DNA of 64,000 nt from Spirosoma fluviale (GCF_900230225.1 NZ_OCNH01000001.1:992001-1056000); one strand, 5' to 3'. Counted from the stretch's first letter, positions 36,149-44,867 are shown. Numbers and translations: made by a program. The notes: generated from the sequence alone by a model not told the origin.

Positions 36149-36252
36149 ACATCCATCTATACGTATAAAAAATAATACCTTCATCTGACCATCTTTGTAG
36201 AATGAGTATTTGACGTTCAACCCGTATATTGGTTTCGCTAAAATTAGACCCT

Positions 36253-38532
36253 ATGGATGTTCGTTTACGGATACGTTGCCAGTACTACTTTCGCTTTTTA
36301 CTAACCGGCCTGATCTGCCTGGGTTTGTTCAGCGAGCTGACCCTATCAGCATGGGCTACTGAAACAACGCCTACTCAGGCACCAACGGTACTAACTATAT
36401 CGGTGAGTTCGGCAACGGTTTGCTCGGGAGCCAGTACAACACTTACCGCGGCCGGTTGCCCAACGGGTGGGGTTGTGCAATGGTCAACTACCGCTACAGG
36501 AAGTAGCATTGTTGTAGCACCTGTCCAAACGGCTTCTTACACAGCCATTTGTGCAGAAACCAGCCCGGCAGCAACGACAACGACCGCTACCGCCACCGTT
36601 CAGGTTTATCCGCCAATCAAAATAAGTCCGGTTGCTTCTTTATCTGTCCTTTGTAATGGCGGCAAGGATGGCCAGGTAGCCATTAATGCCAGTGGCGGCA
36701 CGGGGGTACTGCAATATCAGTTTAATGGCCAGCCCTTCCAGTCGGTAAACAGTACGTTCGGGAATCTGGCAGCAGGTATCTATACCGTTGCCGTAAAAGA
36801 TGCGCTGGGCTGCCAGGTGCAGGGAACGGTAGAGGTGAAACAGCCCCCGGCTTTGTCCGCTACAACGAGCACTATTTCGCCGAGTTGTCTGGGCAGAGCG
36901 GATGGCAGTTTTACCGCTTTTGCATCGGGTGGAGTAGGTGATTACCGATTTTTGCTCAACGGAAGTGCGCCCCAGGTGAGCGGTACGTTTATTAACCTCA
37001 GGGCCGACACAACCTACTCACTTATCGTTGCCGATAAGAACAACTGTGTGCTCTTCCGGGATGTGGTGATTAGTCCACCAGCATCGTTTACGATAAAACT
37101 GACATCGACGTCAACCCGCTGCCCTGGTTCTGCCGATGGGATTGTACTGGTTTCGGCTACAGGCGGGGCGGGAAATTACCAGTATCGAATTGGCACCGGG
37201 CCGTTGCAGACAGGCTCTCAGTTTACGGGTCTGGCCGCCAGTTCGTACGAAGTTACAGTGGTGGACGGGTTTAGTTGTGAAGGTAAACAAACGGTAATTG
37301 TCGGGCAACCCACTCCTTTGCAGTTGACCCTTACGGCCGTTCCGGTGAGCTGTCAGGGGCCAAACAGCGGGGCCATTCGAATTACGCCGACGGGCGGTAC
37401 CGGGGCGGTAAAGTATCAGATTAGCACAGGAAGTGCGCTTCAGAGTAGCCCGGTCTTTACGGGTATTGGCGTGGGCGACTACACGATTGTTGGTGTGGAT
37501 GCAAACGGTTGTACCAGCCTTGCTTCTGTTACGGTGGGCAAAGCGGATCCCCTGAAAATCCAGGTGGTGCCTATTGCCGCAACCTGCTGTGTGTGCGCAA
37601 CGGGTGGTTTTCGATTGAGCACGGCGGGCGGCATCGGTACGGCCCGGCAGTACCAGATCATTGGCCAGCCTTATCAGTCGGCCAGCACCCTTACGGGCTT
37701 ACGGCCGAATACATATCGGCTTAGGGTAGTCGATGAAGCTGGTTGTACAGACACAACTGCGGCCGTTGTGACTAATGGCAATGCGCTCACGCTGTCTGTT
37801 GGCCGACTCAAAGATGTAACCTGTGCCGGAGGTAACGATGGAGAAGCTGCCGTTCAGGTGGCGGGCGGCACCAAACCATTCACGTATTACTGGGCAACGG
37901 AACGGCGGGATACGCTCAGGCCTTTTGTGGCTACTCAAACGGGACTGGTTGCCGGAACCTACACGGTGAGTGTGGTTGACAGCAACCGATGCTCATCAAC
38001 GACCCTTTTTGTGCCACTGAAAGCTCAGTTTACCATACCCGTTAAACCCACCATTTCCATGACCGGCAGCAGTACACTGGTGGCCGATCAGTCGGCCGGT
38101 GTACAGTGGTTCATACGGTTGGGAAATGATCCGGCAAAACCCGTTCCCGACGCAACCGGTTCAACCTTGATACCCTTCCAAAGTGGACAGTATTATGCAA
38201 TTGTGACCACAAATGGCTGTTCATCAGCCCCATCCGATCCTATAAACTTTATCCTGACGGCCTTATCCGAACCCGTTTCTTCGCTGGCCGTTCGGGTGCT
38301 GCCAAACCCTGTTGTAGATCGGTTACGGTTGGAAATCGAACAGCTTGAACGTTCGGCCGTAACGATTCAACTACTGGATGCTTCGGGTCGGGCTGTCATG
38401 ATGGGGCAGCTACCAGCGTTTACGGGTAAGAAACAGGCCGAATGGCCGCTGACAGGTGTCATGAGCGGTAACTACCTGCTGAAAGTAAACGCGGATAAAC
38501 GCCAATCGGTGTTGCGGGTTGTCGTGGAGTAA
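36253..38532 (+). CDS. SprB-repeat surface protein with T9SS sorting domain
   Basis: The 759-residue product (ATG 36253) has a signal sequence and an Ig-like segment (VLTISVSSATVCSGASTTLTA). About six SprB-type repeats of roughly 75 residues follow; each has a Cys, a G-x-DG motif, a SGG-type turn and YTV-x-V-D-x-x-G/N-C. After a second Ig-like segment comes a type A T9SS sorting tail (VLPNPVVDRLRLEI ... MSGNYLLKV). SprB repeats occur in gliding and cell-surface adhesins of Bacteroidota. The protein is therefore predicted to be exported by T9SS and displayed outside the cell. A TTG at 36229 is a less likely start. Confidence 0.88.
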   Translation: MDVRLRIRCQYYFRFLLTGLICLGLFSELTLSAWATETTPTQAPTVLTISVSSATVCSGASTTLTAAGCPTGGVVQWSTTATGSSIVVAPVQTASYTAICAETSPAATTTTATATVQVYPPIKISPVASLSVLCNGGKDGQVAINASGGTGVLQYQFNGQPFQSVNSTFGNLAAGIYTVAVKDALGCQVQGTVEVKQPPALSATTSTISPSCLGRADGSFTAFASGGVGDYRFLLNGSAPQVSGTFINLRADTTYSLIVADKNNCVLFRDVVISPPASFTIKLTSTSTRCPGSADGIVLVSATGGAGNYQYRIGTGPLQTGSQFTGLAASSYEVTVVDGFSCEGKQTVIVGQPTPLQLTLTAVPVSCQGPNSGAIRITPTGGTGAVKYQISTGSALQSSPVFTGIGVGDYTIVGVDANGCTSLASVTVGKADPLKIQVVPIAATCCVCATGGFRLSTAGGIGTARQYQIIGQPYQSASTLTGLRPNTYRLRVVDEAGCTDTTAAVVTNGNALTLSVGRLKDVTCAGGNDGEAAVQVAGGTKPFTYYWATERRDTLRPFVATQTGLVAGTYTVSVVDSNRCSSTTLFVPLKAQFTIPVKPTISMTGSSTLVADQSAGVQWFIRLGNDPAKPVPDATGSTLIPFQSGQYYAIVTTNGCSSAPSDPINFILTALSEPVSSLAVRVLPNPVVDRLRLEIEQLERSAVTIQLLDASGRAVMMGQLPAFTGKKQAEWPLTGVMSGNYLLKVNADKRQSVLRVVVE

Positions 38533-38535
38533 AGT

Positions 38536-38626
38536 AGGTTATTACACAGAGATGCACGGAGGTAAGGGAGATATAAAAAATCTCTGTGTACCTCCTTTAC
38601 CTCCGTGCATCTCTGTGTAATAACCT
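38536..38626. repeat. 30-bp perfect-arm palindrome between convergent genes
   Basis: The left arm, 38536-38565 (AGGTTATTACACAGAGATGC...), is the exact reverse complement of the right arm, 38597-38626. The 31-base interior holds a smaller hairpin (GAGAT/ATCTC) and repeats the CTCTGTG and ACCTCC words of the arms. It starts four bases after the SprB protein stop, ends 12 bases before the peptidase stop, and probably terminates both. Confidence 0.85.
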
Positions 38627-38638
38627 AGCCACTTTAAC

Positions 38639-41050
38639 TCACAGCCGCTCGTCAAATAGCTTCATTATCCGCTTGTATTCATCCATCCAACTGGTGGGTT
38701 CCACAAAGCCGTGGTCTTCGACCGGGTAGGGAGCCAGTTCCCAGTTCTCCTTTTTTAGTTCAATGAGCCGCTGCGCCAACCGGACGGCGTCCTGAAAATG
38801 AACGTTTACATCGACCATGCCATGACAGATGAGCAAATGGCCCTTTAAGCCTTCGGCAAAGTTGATGGGCGAGGAGCGCCGGTAGGCCAATGAATCGGTT
38901 TGGGGTTCGTTCAGGATGTTGGCGGTGTAAGGATGGTTATAGGCTGCCCAGTCGGTTACGGGCCGAAGTGCGGCCCCGGCTTTGAACACATCGGGCGTGG
39001 TAAACATGGCCATCAGGGTGATGAAGCCACCATAAGAGCCCCCATAAATGCCAATCCGTTTCGCATCAACGCCCTGAGTCTGAACCAGCCATTTAGCCGC
39101 GTCGACATGATCTTCCAAATCCTTGCCGCCCATAAACCGGTAAATACCCGTGCGCCAGTCGCGGCCGTAACCCGCACTGGCCCGGTAGTCGATGTCGAGG
39201 ACAGTGTACCCTTTGTCGACCAGCAGGTTATGGAACATGTACTCCCGAAAATACTGACTCCACCATTTGTGGGCGTTCTGCAAATACCCGGCACCGTGCA
39301 CAAAAACCACCGACTTGCCATTAGGGGTAGTGGGTTTGTACAAGCGGGCGTAAATCGACTGCCCGTCGCGGGCGGGGATGGTTACCAGAGAGGGCTCCCG
39401 CCAGGGGTAGGCTTTGAAGGCTTCGGTCGGAGAGTTCGTCAGTTTAATAGCCGTGGCAGCGGGCTGATTGATCTCCATTACATACAACTCCCAGGGCTGA
39501 TTGCTGGACGAGTACCGAATCGCCATCCGGGTTTCATCGGGGGAGAGCGTCACATCGTTAGCCCCGGTCATGTTCGTCAGGCGGGTACGTTCTCCACCGG
39601 TTATTGACATTCGATAGAAATGCTGCTCGCCGGGATGGACTTCATTCGTTTGCAGGTAAAAGTATTTTTTATCTCTCGACAACTGTACCTGCTGCACCTC
39701 GAATTTGCCGGAGGTGAGTTGTTTTTTCTCGCCGGTCAGCACATTGACGGTATACAGGTGCGAGTAGCCATCGGCCTCCGACTGAAACCAGAGCGTTTGG
39801 TTATCGCCCAGAAAGCCCATGCTGCCCGGCGCGTTTTGCGAACCAATTCCCGGCCCGCCAATCCAGGTATCTTCATGCTGGCGGTCGAGCAGGGAAAGCT
39901 TCAAGGTTTCGGGCTGGAGCCGCATAATCCAACGGTCTTTGTTATCGAGCGATCGAACGACGACCACACAGAATTTACCATCTTCCGACCATATGGGGCT
40001 GCTGATGGCTACCGGACGTACTTTTTTGGCAGTATCGGCCTTTGTCGTTTTCGCCGATTGCAGGTAAGCGGGCTTATCCGTAATGCCCGGAATATCCTTC
40101 ACTGAAACTGTCCGAACGGTGTCTTTAGCAATGTCATACACCATAAACTCCTGACTGGCTACGGGCGCACCCACTTTGGTTCGGGCTGAAATTTCTTCGG
40201 TATAACCGGATTCGGTTATGTAGTTGGGTACCTGTGCCGTTTTGGCATTGGTGGGCCGCTTTATAAGTCGGTAGGTAATGAAACGACCGTCGGGGCTGAG
40301 GGTTGGGTTGACAAGGGTTTTATCGTCCAGATAGATTTCTTTAGGGCGTTTGGGCTGGTCGGCCTTGCTGATTCGCTCGGCTTCGTCTTTCTTCTTCTTA
40401 CGCTCTTTCAATACGGACGACAGGCGAAGCTGGTCCTGTTTAAGGACTTTCTCTTCATCCGTAAGCTTGGCTTCCGCCTTTTTTGTGCCTGCTTTGAAAT
40501 CGGTAAGTTGAGTGAGTTCACCAGTTTTTAGGTACATGCTGAACAAATTCGAACCACTTCTTCTGAAAATCACCTGCTTCTGATCGCCCGAGAAAACCGG
40601 GTCCGTTTCGGTTTCGACGGTGTTGGTCAACTGCCGTACTGAGCCGGATTTTAAATCGAGCAAAAACAAATCGCCCTGTCGGTCAAACACCCGTTGTGAA
40701 TAGGCCAGGTTAAAGGCCGACACCGGGGGCGTAGGCAGCGCCCGGCGTTCCGTTGGGCTCACTTTCACCGGCTGCGATGCCGCCAGCGATTTGGCGCGTC
40801 CGGACCGGGGAGTTGTGCTCGTAAAGGTTACTTTGTAAAGCGAGTCACCCAGGGCACGGTCGGGATTCCAGTTGAAATAAAGGGTTTTCGAATCGTCAGA
40901 CCAGAAGGGGTTAGAAGGTGATGTGCCGACCCAGTTTTTTGGGTCCTGCATGATGGTTTCGACGGTGAGGGGTGCAGGTTTTTGCGGAACAGACTGGGCA
41001 ATAACAGATGCACTGAATAACAGTGCGAGCAAAGCGGAGAGACGATGCAT
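38639..41050 (-). CDS. S9-family (prolyl oligopeptidase/DPP-like) secreted peptidase
   Basis: The 803-residue protein has a signal peptide (LSALLALLFSASVIAQ), a beta-propeller region built of WD40-like/DPP-IV repeats (about 60-560) with a Lys/Glu-rich insertion near residue 200, and a C-terminal alpha/beta-hydrolase domain. The catalytic triad is Ser672 in GGSYGG, Asp747 in GMVDVNV and His780 in EDHGF. The enzyme would cleave oligopeptides in the periplasm, likely with proline or dipeptidyl preference. Its gene is monocistronic; its start is divergent from the MNT gene across 72 bases. Confidence 0.92.
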   Translation of the reverse strand: MHRLSALLALLFSASVIAQSVPQKPAPLTVETIMQDPKNWVGTSPSNPFWSDDSKTLYFNWNPDRALGDSLYKVTFTSTTPRSGRAKSLAASQPVKVSPTERRALPTPPVSAFNLAYSQRVFDRQGDLFLLDLKSGSVRQLTNTVETETDPVFSGDQKQVIFRRSGSNLFSMYLKTGELTQLTDFKAGTKKAEAKLTDEEKVLKQDQLRLSSVLKERKKKKDEAERISKADQPKRPKEIYLDDKTLVNPTLSPDGRFITYRLIKRPTNAKTAQVPNYITESGYTEEISARTKVGAPVASQEFMVYDIAKDTVRTVSVKDIPGITDKPAYLQSAKTTKADTAKKVRPVAISSPIWSEDGKFCVVVVRSLDNKDRWIMRLQPETLKLSLLDRQHEDTWIGGPGIGSQNAPGSMGFLGDNQTLWFQSEADGYSHLYTVNVLTGEKKQLTSGKFEVQQVQLSRDKKYFYLQTNEVHPGEQHFYRMSITGGERTRLTNMTGANDVTLSPDETRMAIRYSSSNQPWELYVMEINQPAATAIKLTNSPTEAFKAYPWREPSLVTIPARDGQSIYARLYKPTTPNGKSVVFVHGAGYLQNAHKWWSQYFREYMFHNLLVDKGYTVLDIDYRASAGYGRDWRTGIYRFMGGKDLEDHVDAAKWLVQTQGVDAKRIGIYGGSYGGFITLMAMFTTPDVFKAGAALRPVTDWAAYNHPYTANILNEPQTDSLAYRRSSPINFAEGLKGHLLICHGMVDVNVHFQDAVRLAQRLIELKKENWELAPYPVEDHGFVEPTSWMDEYKRIMKLFDERL

Positions 41051-41122
41051 TTATGAATGAAGTGAGAGAATGAGCAAAAGCCGGAAATTAGGAAGAAAAC
41101 GCCGAAAGACTTACTTTTCGCT

Positions 41123-41458
41123 ATGAAAACGCGCATTAATCCGTCCATCGAACCCATTGTTCGGGAGTTCAAAGCGGCTTTGCAGGCACTTTACGGCGAC
41201 CGTCTGGGCGATGTGGTTCTCTACGGCTCATATGCCCGTGGCGACTACGACGACGAATCGGACATTGACCTGATGATCCTGCTTAACGACGAGCAGGTGA
41301 ACACCTATGCCGAGATACGTAAAATCATAGATATTGAAGTCCAACTTCTATTGCGCTACGGGTTGGCTATATCACCTTTACCCGTTTCCTATCAAAAATA
41401 CAAGACCTCACGGGGGGGCGTTTACCGGGAGGCTCGTAAAGAAGGATTATTACTATGA
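41123..41458 (+). CDS. MNT-type nucleotidyltransferase (antitoxin-like)
   Basis: The 111-residue protein has the minimal nucleotidyltransferase signature GS-x10-D-x-D (GSYARGDYDDESDID), intact in all catalytic positions. Small MNT proteins pair with HEPN proteins; in characterised type VII toxin-antitoxin systems MntA inactivates the HEPN RNase by adding AMP. Its stop overlaps the HEPN start (ATGA, 41455-41458), so the two are translationally coupled. The sequence TACTTTTC, one base off a -7 box, lies three bases before the ATG. The HEPN partner is frameshifted. Confidence 0.87.
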   Translation: MKTRINPSIEPIVREFKAALQALYGDRLGDVVLYGSYARGDYDDESDIDLMILLNDEQVNTYAEIRKIIDIEVQLLLRYGLAISPLPVSYQKYKTSRGGVYREARKEGLLL

Positions 41459-41848
41459 AAGAACAGGTAGGCCGGTTTCTCGAACATGCTAAAGATGCCC
41501 TTGACGATGCTAATTATTTACATCAGGACGGACGGACGCATTTCAGCGTTGGCGAACAGAGCTTATTATGCGATATTTTACTGCATATGTGCCTTGCTGG
41601 CTACGGAAGGGATAGCGACAAAAAAACATCAGGCTGCCAGAGCCAAATTCAGCGAATTCTTTGTTAAAACGGGTCGATTCGATGTACAGGCCAGTAAGAT
41701 TGTTGGTAATAGTTTTGCCGCTTGTCAATCTGCAGACTATGATATGGAGGCTTTTCTGAGTGAAGCAGAGGCAGAATTGCTGCTTGAGGATTCCCGGGCT
41801 TTCTATGAACAAACCATCGCTTATTTTGCTCAAAATCCGGTTAGTTAG
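41455..41848 (+). pseudogene. HEPN-domain protein, frameshifted at a (GGAC)3 tetranucleotide repeat
   Basis: The frame from ATG 41455 runs MKEQVGRFLEHAKDALDDA...HQDGR and then leaves the family sequence; it would stop at 41667. In the +1 frame the rest of the domain continues (ISALANRAYYAIFYC, KFSEFFVKTGRFD, LEDSRAFYEQTIAYF) to the stop at 41848. The switch lies at GGAC GGAC GGAC (41526-41537). With two copies the protein reads DGRISALANRAYY in one frame and gives a normal UPF0332-like HEPN of about 130 residues. I see no clear Rx4-6H RNase motif. It may be phase variable, inactivated, or a sequencing error. Confidence 0.85.
41526..41537 (+). repeat. (GGAC)3 tetranucleotide repeat in the HEPN gene
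   Basis: Three tandem GGAC units. Removing one restores the HEPN frame exactly, as expected for slipped-strand duplication. Confidence 0.85.
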
Positions 41849-41903
41849 TATTGGCTGGACTCTGAAAGGTGGTATCTTGCTTAATGAACCAGCAATCCAC
41901 TAA

Positions 41904-42191
41904 ATGAAGTACGTTATACACGCTTACGACCATACCGATCCCGACGCCCTCGCCCGCCGGATGGTTGCCCGCCCCGACCACTTTGCCTACGTCCGTCAAC
42001 TAAAAGAAAAAGGCCAGTTTATACTGGGTGGGGCACTCCTTAATCCTGAAGAAACAATGATCGGGTCGATGCTCGTCCTGGACTTCGATGCCGATGCCCA
42101 ACTTCAGGAGTACCTCAAAACCGATCCTTATATCGTGCAGGGGGTTTGGGAGAAAGTGGATGTGAAACCTTTCCGTCAGGCAGATGTGTGA
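41904..42191 (+). CDS. YciI-like (YCII) protein
   Basis: The 95-residue alpha/beta protein fits the YCII family: MKYVIHAYDHTDPDAL with the conserved His-Asp, GQFILGGALLNP, and DPYIVQGVWEKVDVKPF. The fold is ferredoxin-like with a possible active-site His/Asp; most members have unknown function. Its end overlaps the start of a small lipoprotein gene by eight bases, suggesting an operon. Confidence 0.87.
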   Translation: MKYVIHAYDHTDPDALARRMVARPDHFAYVRQLKEKGQFILGGALLNPEETMIGSMLVLDFDADAQLQEYLKTDPYIVQGVWEKVDVKPFRQADV

Positions 42192-42411
42192 CCCGAAGCC
42201 ATTTTTTTCTATAAAAATAAGCGCATCCGAACCGCGATCCAGTTTTTTCGTTGGTGCTGTTCTCCTTATGTTCCTGGGGACTTTGTTGGCCTGTGGGCAC
42301 AACACAGACACTAATACAGCGACGGTTCCCGTCGATACAACCATTGTTGATGATGATACCCTCGAAGTCAATGATACGGCTCGTTCAAAACAAACAGAGC
42401 GTGCCCGTTGA
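42184..42411 (+). CDS. Small predicted lipoprotein
   Basis: The 75-residue product has a basic N-terminus, a hydrophobic stretch (FFVGAVLLMFLGTLLAC) with a lipobox-like Leu-Leu-Ala-Cys, and a short polar Asp/Thr-rich tail (DTNTATVPVDTTIVDDDTLE). It would be an acylated periplasmic or outer-membrane peptide of about 38 residues. The start codon overlaps the YciI gene by eight bases. No family is recognised; low complexity makes conservation uncertain. Confidence 0.55.
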   Translation: MCDPKPFFSIKISASEPRSSFFVGAVLLMFLGTLLACGHNTDTNTATVPVDTTIVDDDTLEVNDTARSKQTERAR

Positions 42412-42450
42412 TTATAATAAGAGGAAACCTTAGATAATACAGTACGAATT

Positions 42451-43131
42451 TTGATAAACGCAGCAATATTTGATATGGATGGGCTGCTGGTGGACTCTGA
42501 GCCCCACTGGCGTGCTATGGAACGGGTCGTTTTTGCCACAGTGGGCTTATATCTGACCGACGACGAATGCAAACAAACGACGGGTCTGCCCATTCCGGAC
42601 GTTATACACTACTGGTTCGCCCGTGCCCCCTGGACCGAAGAGGCCGCAGCCGGACGGACGCACCAGGATCTGGCCGACGCCATTACCGATGGTGTTCACG
42701 AACGAATTGCCACCCTGGCCGAACCCATGCCCGGCGCTATTGAAGCACTCCAGTTTTTTGCCGATCGGGGAATCCCAACCGCCATTGCCTCCGCGTCGCC
42801 TATGAGTTTGATTGAAGTTGTGGTTAATCGGCTGGGAATTCGACATTTATTGACGTTATGGCACTCGGCTACGCTGGAGGCCCGGAACAAGCCAGCACCA
42901 GACGTATACCTGGGCACCGCCCGAAAGTTGGATGTGTTGCCTGCTACTTGTATTACGTTTGAAGATTCCGGAAACGGCCTGAAGTCAGCCTATGCGGCCG
43001 GTATGCGTACCGTGGCCGTACCCGCAGCATTCGAGTACGATGATCCGAAATTTGCCATTGCCGACCGGATCATACCTTCCCTGACGGCGTTTTCTGCCGA
43101 TCTGTTTGAGACATTCCTGGTCAACGAATAA
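42451..43131 (+). CDS. HAD-family sugar-phosphate phosphatase (YniC/HxpB-like)
   Basis: The 226-residue hydrolase has motif I IFDMDGLLVDSEPHW (D8, D10), motif II ASAS, the motif III Lys in NKPAPDVYL and motif IV FEDSGNGLKSA. It resembles hexitol/2-deoxyglucose 6-phosphate phosphatases. Start choice: the frame has only a TTG at 42451 upstream of motif I, since the next ATG (42475) lies within DMDG and an upstream TAA sits at 42418. The start is therefore an unusual TTG. Substrate is not determined. Confidence 0.87.
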   Translation: MINAAIFDMDGLLVDSEPHWRAMERVVFATVGLYLTDDECKQTTGLPIPDVIHYWFARAPWTEEAAAGRTHQDLADAITDGVHERIATLAEPMPGAIEALQFFADRGIPTAIASASPMSLIEVVVNRLGIRHLLTLWHSATLEARNKPAPDVYLGTARKLDVLPATCITFEDSGNGLKSAYAAGMRTVAVPAAFEYDDPKFAIADRIIPSLTAFSADLFETFLVNE

Positions 43132-43177
43132 GCTTTCCAAGTTTCCTAAACCGTGCTTGATGCACCCTATAAACTGT

Positions 43178-43999
43178 ATGAAAATTTATCAACTCGATGC
43201 CTTTACCGATAGGCTGTTTGCCGGTAATCCGGCGGCTGTCGTTCCGCTTAATGAATGGCTATCCGATGAACAAATGCAACACATTGCCGCCGAGAATAAC
43301 CTTGCCGAGACGGCTTTTTATGTGAAAACAGATCAGGAAGATACCTATCATATCCGGTGGTTTACGCCCACTGTGGAAGTTGACTTGTGCGGCCATGCGA
43401 CGCTGGCCACCGGCTATGTTGTGTTTTTTCTGGAAAATAAAGGGCTGGAAACAGACCAGATCTATTTTAATTCCCGGAGTGGTCAGCTGAAAGTCTGTCG
43501 GGGTGAAAATGCCTGGCTAACGCTCGATTTCCCGGCCGATGTGGTGCAAAAAGCGAATGTGCAACCTCCCGCTTTAATTACTAGCATGGGCGAGAAACCG
43601 GTGGCTATCTTCAAGGGTAAAACCGATTACATGCTTGTTTACGAGACTCAGGCGCAGATTGAAGCCTTGACGCCCGATTTTCGGGAAATGAGCAGTGTCC
43701 CTGCACGGGGAGTCATCGTGACGGCTCCGGGTAATGCGGAAGGCGATGCCGTTGATTTTGTATCCCGGTTCTTCGGGCCGCAATCTGGTATCGATGAAGA
43801 TCCGGTAACTGGTTCAGCCCACACAACGCTGGTGCCTTATTGGGCCGAAAGACTCGGCAAAACCGAACTCACCGCCCGGCAGCTTTCCAAACGGGGCGGC
43901 TATCTGCGCTGCAAACTGAATGACAACGGCGAAACACCAGCCCGAGTGGACATTGCCGGGCAGGTTCAACTGTATCTGACCGGGGAAATTCATCTGTAA
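43178..43999 (+). CDS. PhzF-family isomerase-like protein
   Basis: From the ATG at 43178 the protein has 273 residues, starting KIYQLDAFTDRLFAGNPAAVVPL, with the conserved catalytic-type Glu in NNLAETAFYV, WFTPTVEVDLCGHATLA, and DEDPVTGSAHTTLVPYW. The family includes PhzF (phenazine biosynthesis) and many isomerases/epimerases of unknown substrate; no phenazine genes are present, so that pathway is not implied. In-frame upstream ATGs (43106, 43160) are rejected because the family begins at KIYQ. The stop is contained in the left arm of a palindrome. Confidence 0.88.
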   Translation: MKIYQLDAFTDRLFAGNPAAVVPLNEWLSDEQMQHIAAENNLAETAFYVKTDQEDTYHIRWFTPTVEVDLCGHATLATGYVVFFLENKGLETDQIYFNSRSGQLKVCRGENAWLTLDFPADVVQKANVQPPALITSMGEKPVAIFKGKTDYMLVYETQAQIEALTPDFREMSSVPARGVIVTAPGNAEGDAVDFVSRFFGPQSGIDEDPVTGSAHTTLVPYWAERLGKTELTARQLSKRGGYLRCKLNDNGETPARVDIAGQVQLYLTGEIHL

Positions 44000-44097
44000 A
44001 TTTGACTGGAACACGAATTGAACGGATACAACGGATTGATAACGATAAGATCCGTTCTAATCCGCAGTATCCGTTCAATCCGTGTTCCAGTCAAATT
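43999..44097. repeat. 39-bp palindrome after the PhzF gene
   Basis: The left arm, 43999-44037 (AATTTGACTGGAACACG...), pairs with the right arm, 44059-44097, at 36 of 39 positions. Each arm holds two GGAT-type words (AACGGATAC, ACGGATT). It overlaps the last base of the PhzF stop codon. Confidence 0.82.
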
Positions 44098-44171
44098 GAA
44101 ATTTATACACTATTTTAATTTGTAATAAATCTAAACAAGCGTACTTTTGTTGAGTTAATCAACGTGTACGA

Positions 44172-44327
44172 ATGACTGCCGAATTAAATTTAGCTGAGTA
44201 TACTGAATTGTCTGCCAACGCAAAGACGCTCATTCAGACGAATCCGTTTCTGGGTCAGGAGTGTGTCCTGAAGAAATGTTGCAAGAAATATAAAAAAGGC
44301 AAACGCTGTAAGAAGTGCCCGGATTGA
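44172..44327 (+). CDS. Very small Cys/Lys-rich protein
   Basis: A 51-residue frame starts at ATG 44172. The N-terminal half looks like a normal amphipathic helix (ELNLAEYTELSANAKTLIQ), and the C-terminal half is rich in Cys and Lys: CVLKKCCKKYKKGKRCKKCPD, five Cys with CC and CxxC pairs. There is no signal peptide, so it would be cytosolic; metal or nucleic-acid binding is conceivable. The gene is too short for default gene finders. It lies between a palindrome and a GNAT gene on the same strand. Confidence 0.6.
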   Translation: MTAELNLAEYTELSANAKTLIQTNPFLGQECVLKKCCKKYKKGKRCKKCPD

Positions 44328-44376
44328 TAGGGATTTACTTTTTGCTCTGGCAACCCTTTTTCGCCATCCTCGTCGG

Positions 44377-44829
44377 ATGGAACTGAGTTATGTACATTAT
44401 CAGGAGTTACCGTCAGAACCCCATCTGACGTCATTACTTGCGTTGCTCGCCGGTCTGTTTTCCTATCAATCTTCTAGTGAAGTACAGTCAGAATTAACTT
44501 ACCAATATTCCCGAACCGGTTTGCAAGCCATACTCGCCTTGGCTGATGGTCAGGTGATTGGTTGCAAATTAGGTTATGAACGTAAGCCCGGCCACAACTA
44601 CAGTTGGCTCGGCGGTGTTCATCCCGACTTCCGGAGCCACGGCATCGCCACCGAACTGATGCGTTGGCAACACGGCTGGTGCCAGCAACAGGGTTACCAA
44701 ACCATACGCACGCAAACCTATAACCAGTGGCGATCGATGCTCATCCTTAACCTCCGGCACGGCTTCGATATTACCGGTACCTTGCAGGGTAAACATGGTC
44801 TTACTATTGTTCTGGAGAAGCGGCTGTAA
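44377..44829 (+). CDS. GNAT-family N-acetyltransferase
   Basis: The 150-residue protein has the acetyl-CoA-binding motif region (LGGVHPDFRSHGIATELMRWQHGW; the R/Q-x-x-G/A loop is RSHGIA) and a typical end (YNQWRSMLILNLRHGFDITGT). It would transfer acetyl from acetyl-CoA to an amine of unknown identity. It lies upstream of hemW, 38 bases away, on the same strand. Confidence 0.87.
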   Translation: MELSYVHYQELPSEPHLTSLLALLAGLFSYQSSSEVQSELTYQYSRTGLQAILALADGQVIGCKLGYERKPGHNYSWLGGVHPDFRSHGIATELMRWQHGWCQQQGYQTIRTQTYNQWRSMLILNLRHGFDITGTLQGKHGLTIVLEKRL

Positions 44830-44867
44830 GCGGAACCCAAGCCCCGGCTTTGTTGTCATAAGGCCAG

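Noticed and set aside
36253-38532. Repeated DNA in the SprB protein considered as a CRISPR or satellite array
   Set aside because: Repeats are about 75 codons long, diverged and in frame, with conserved Cys and Gly at protein level; there are no spacers.
38900-39607. 235-codon open frame on the plus strand inside the S9 peptidase gene
   Set aside because: The peptidase frame holds the full catalytic triad; the opposite frame has no recognisable features.
38536-44097. Long palindromes as ends of insertion sequences or integrons
   Set aside because: No transposase or integrase gene, no target duplication, and the arms face each other over only about 20-30 bases.
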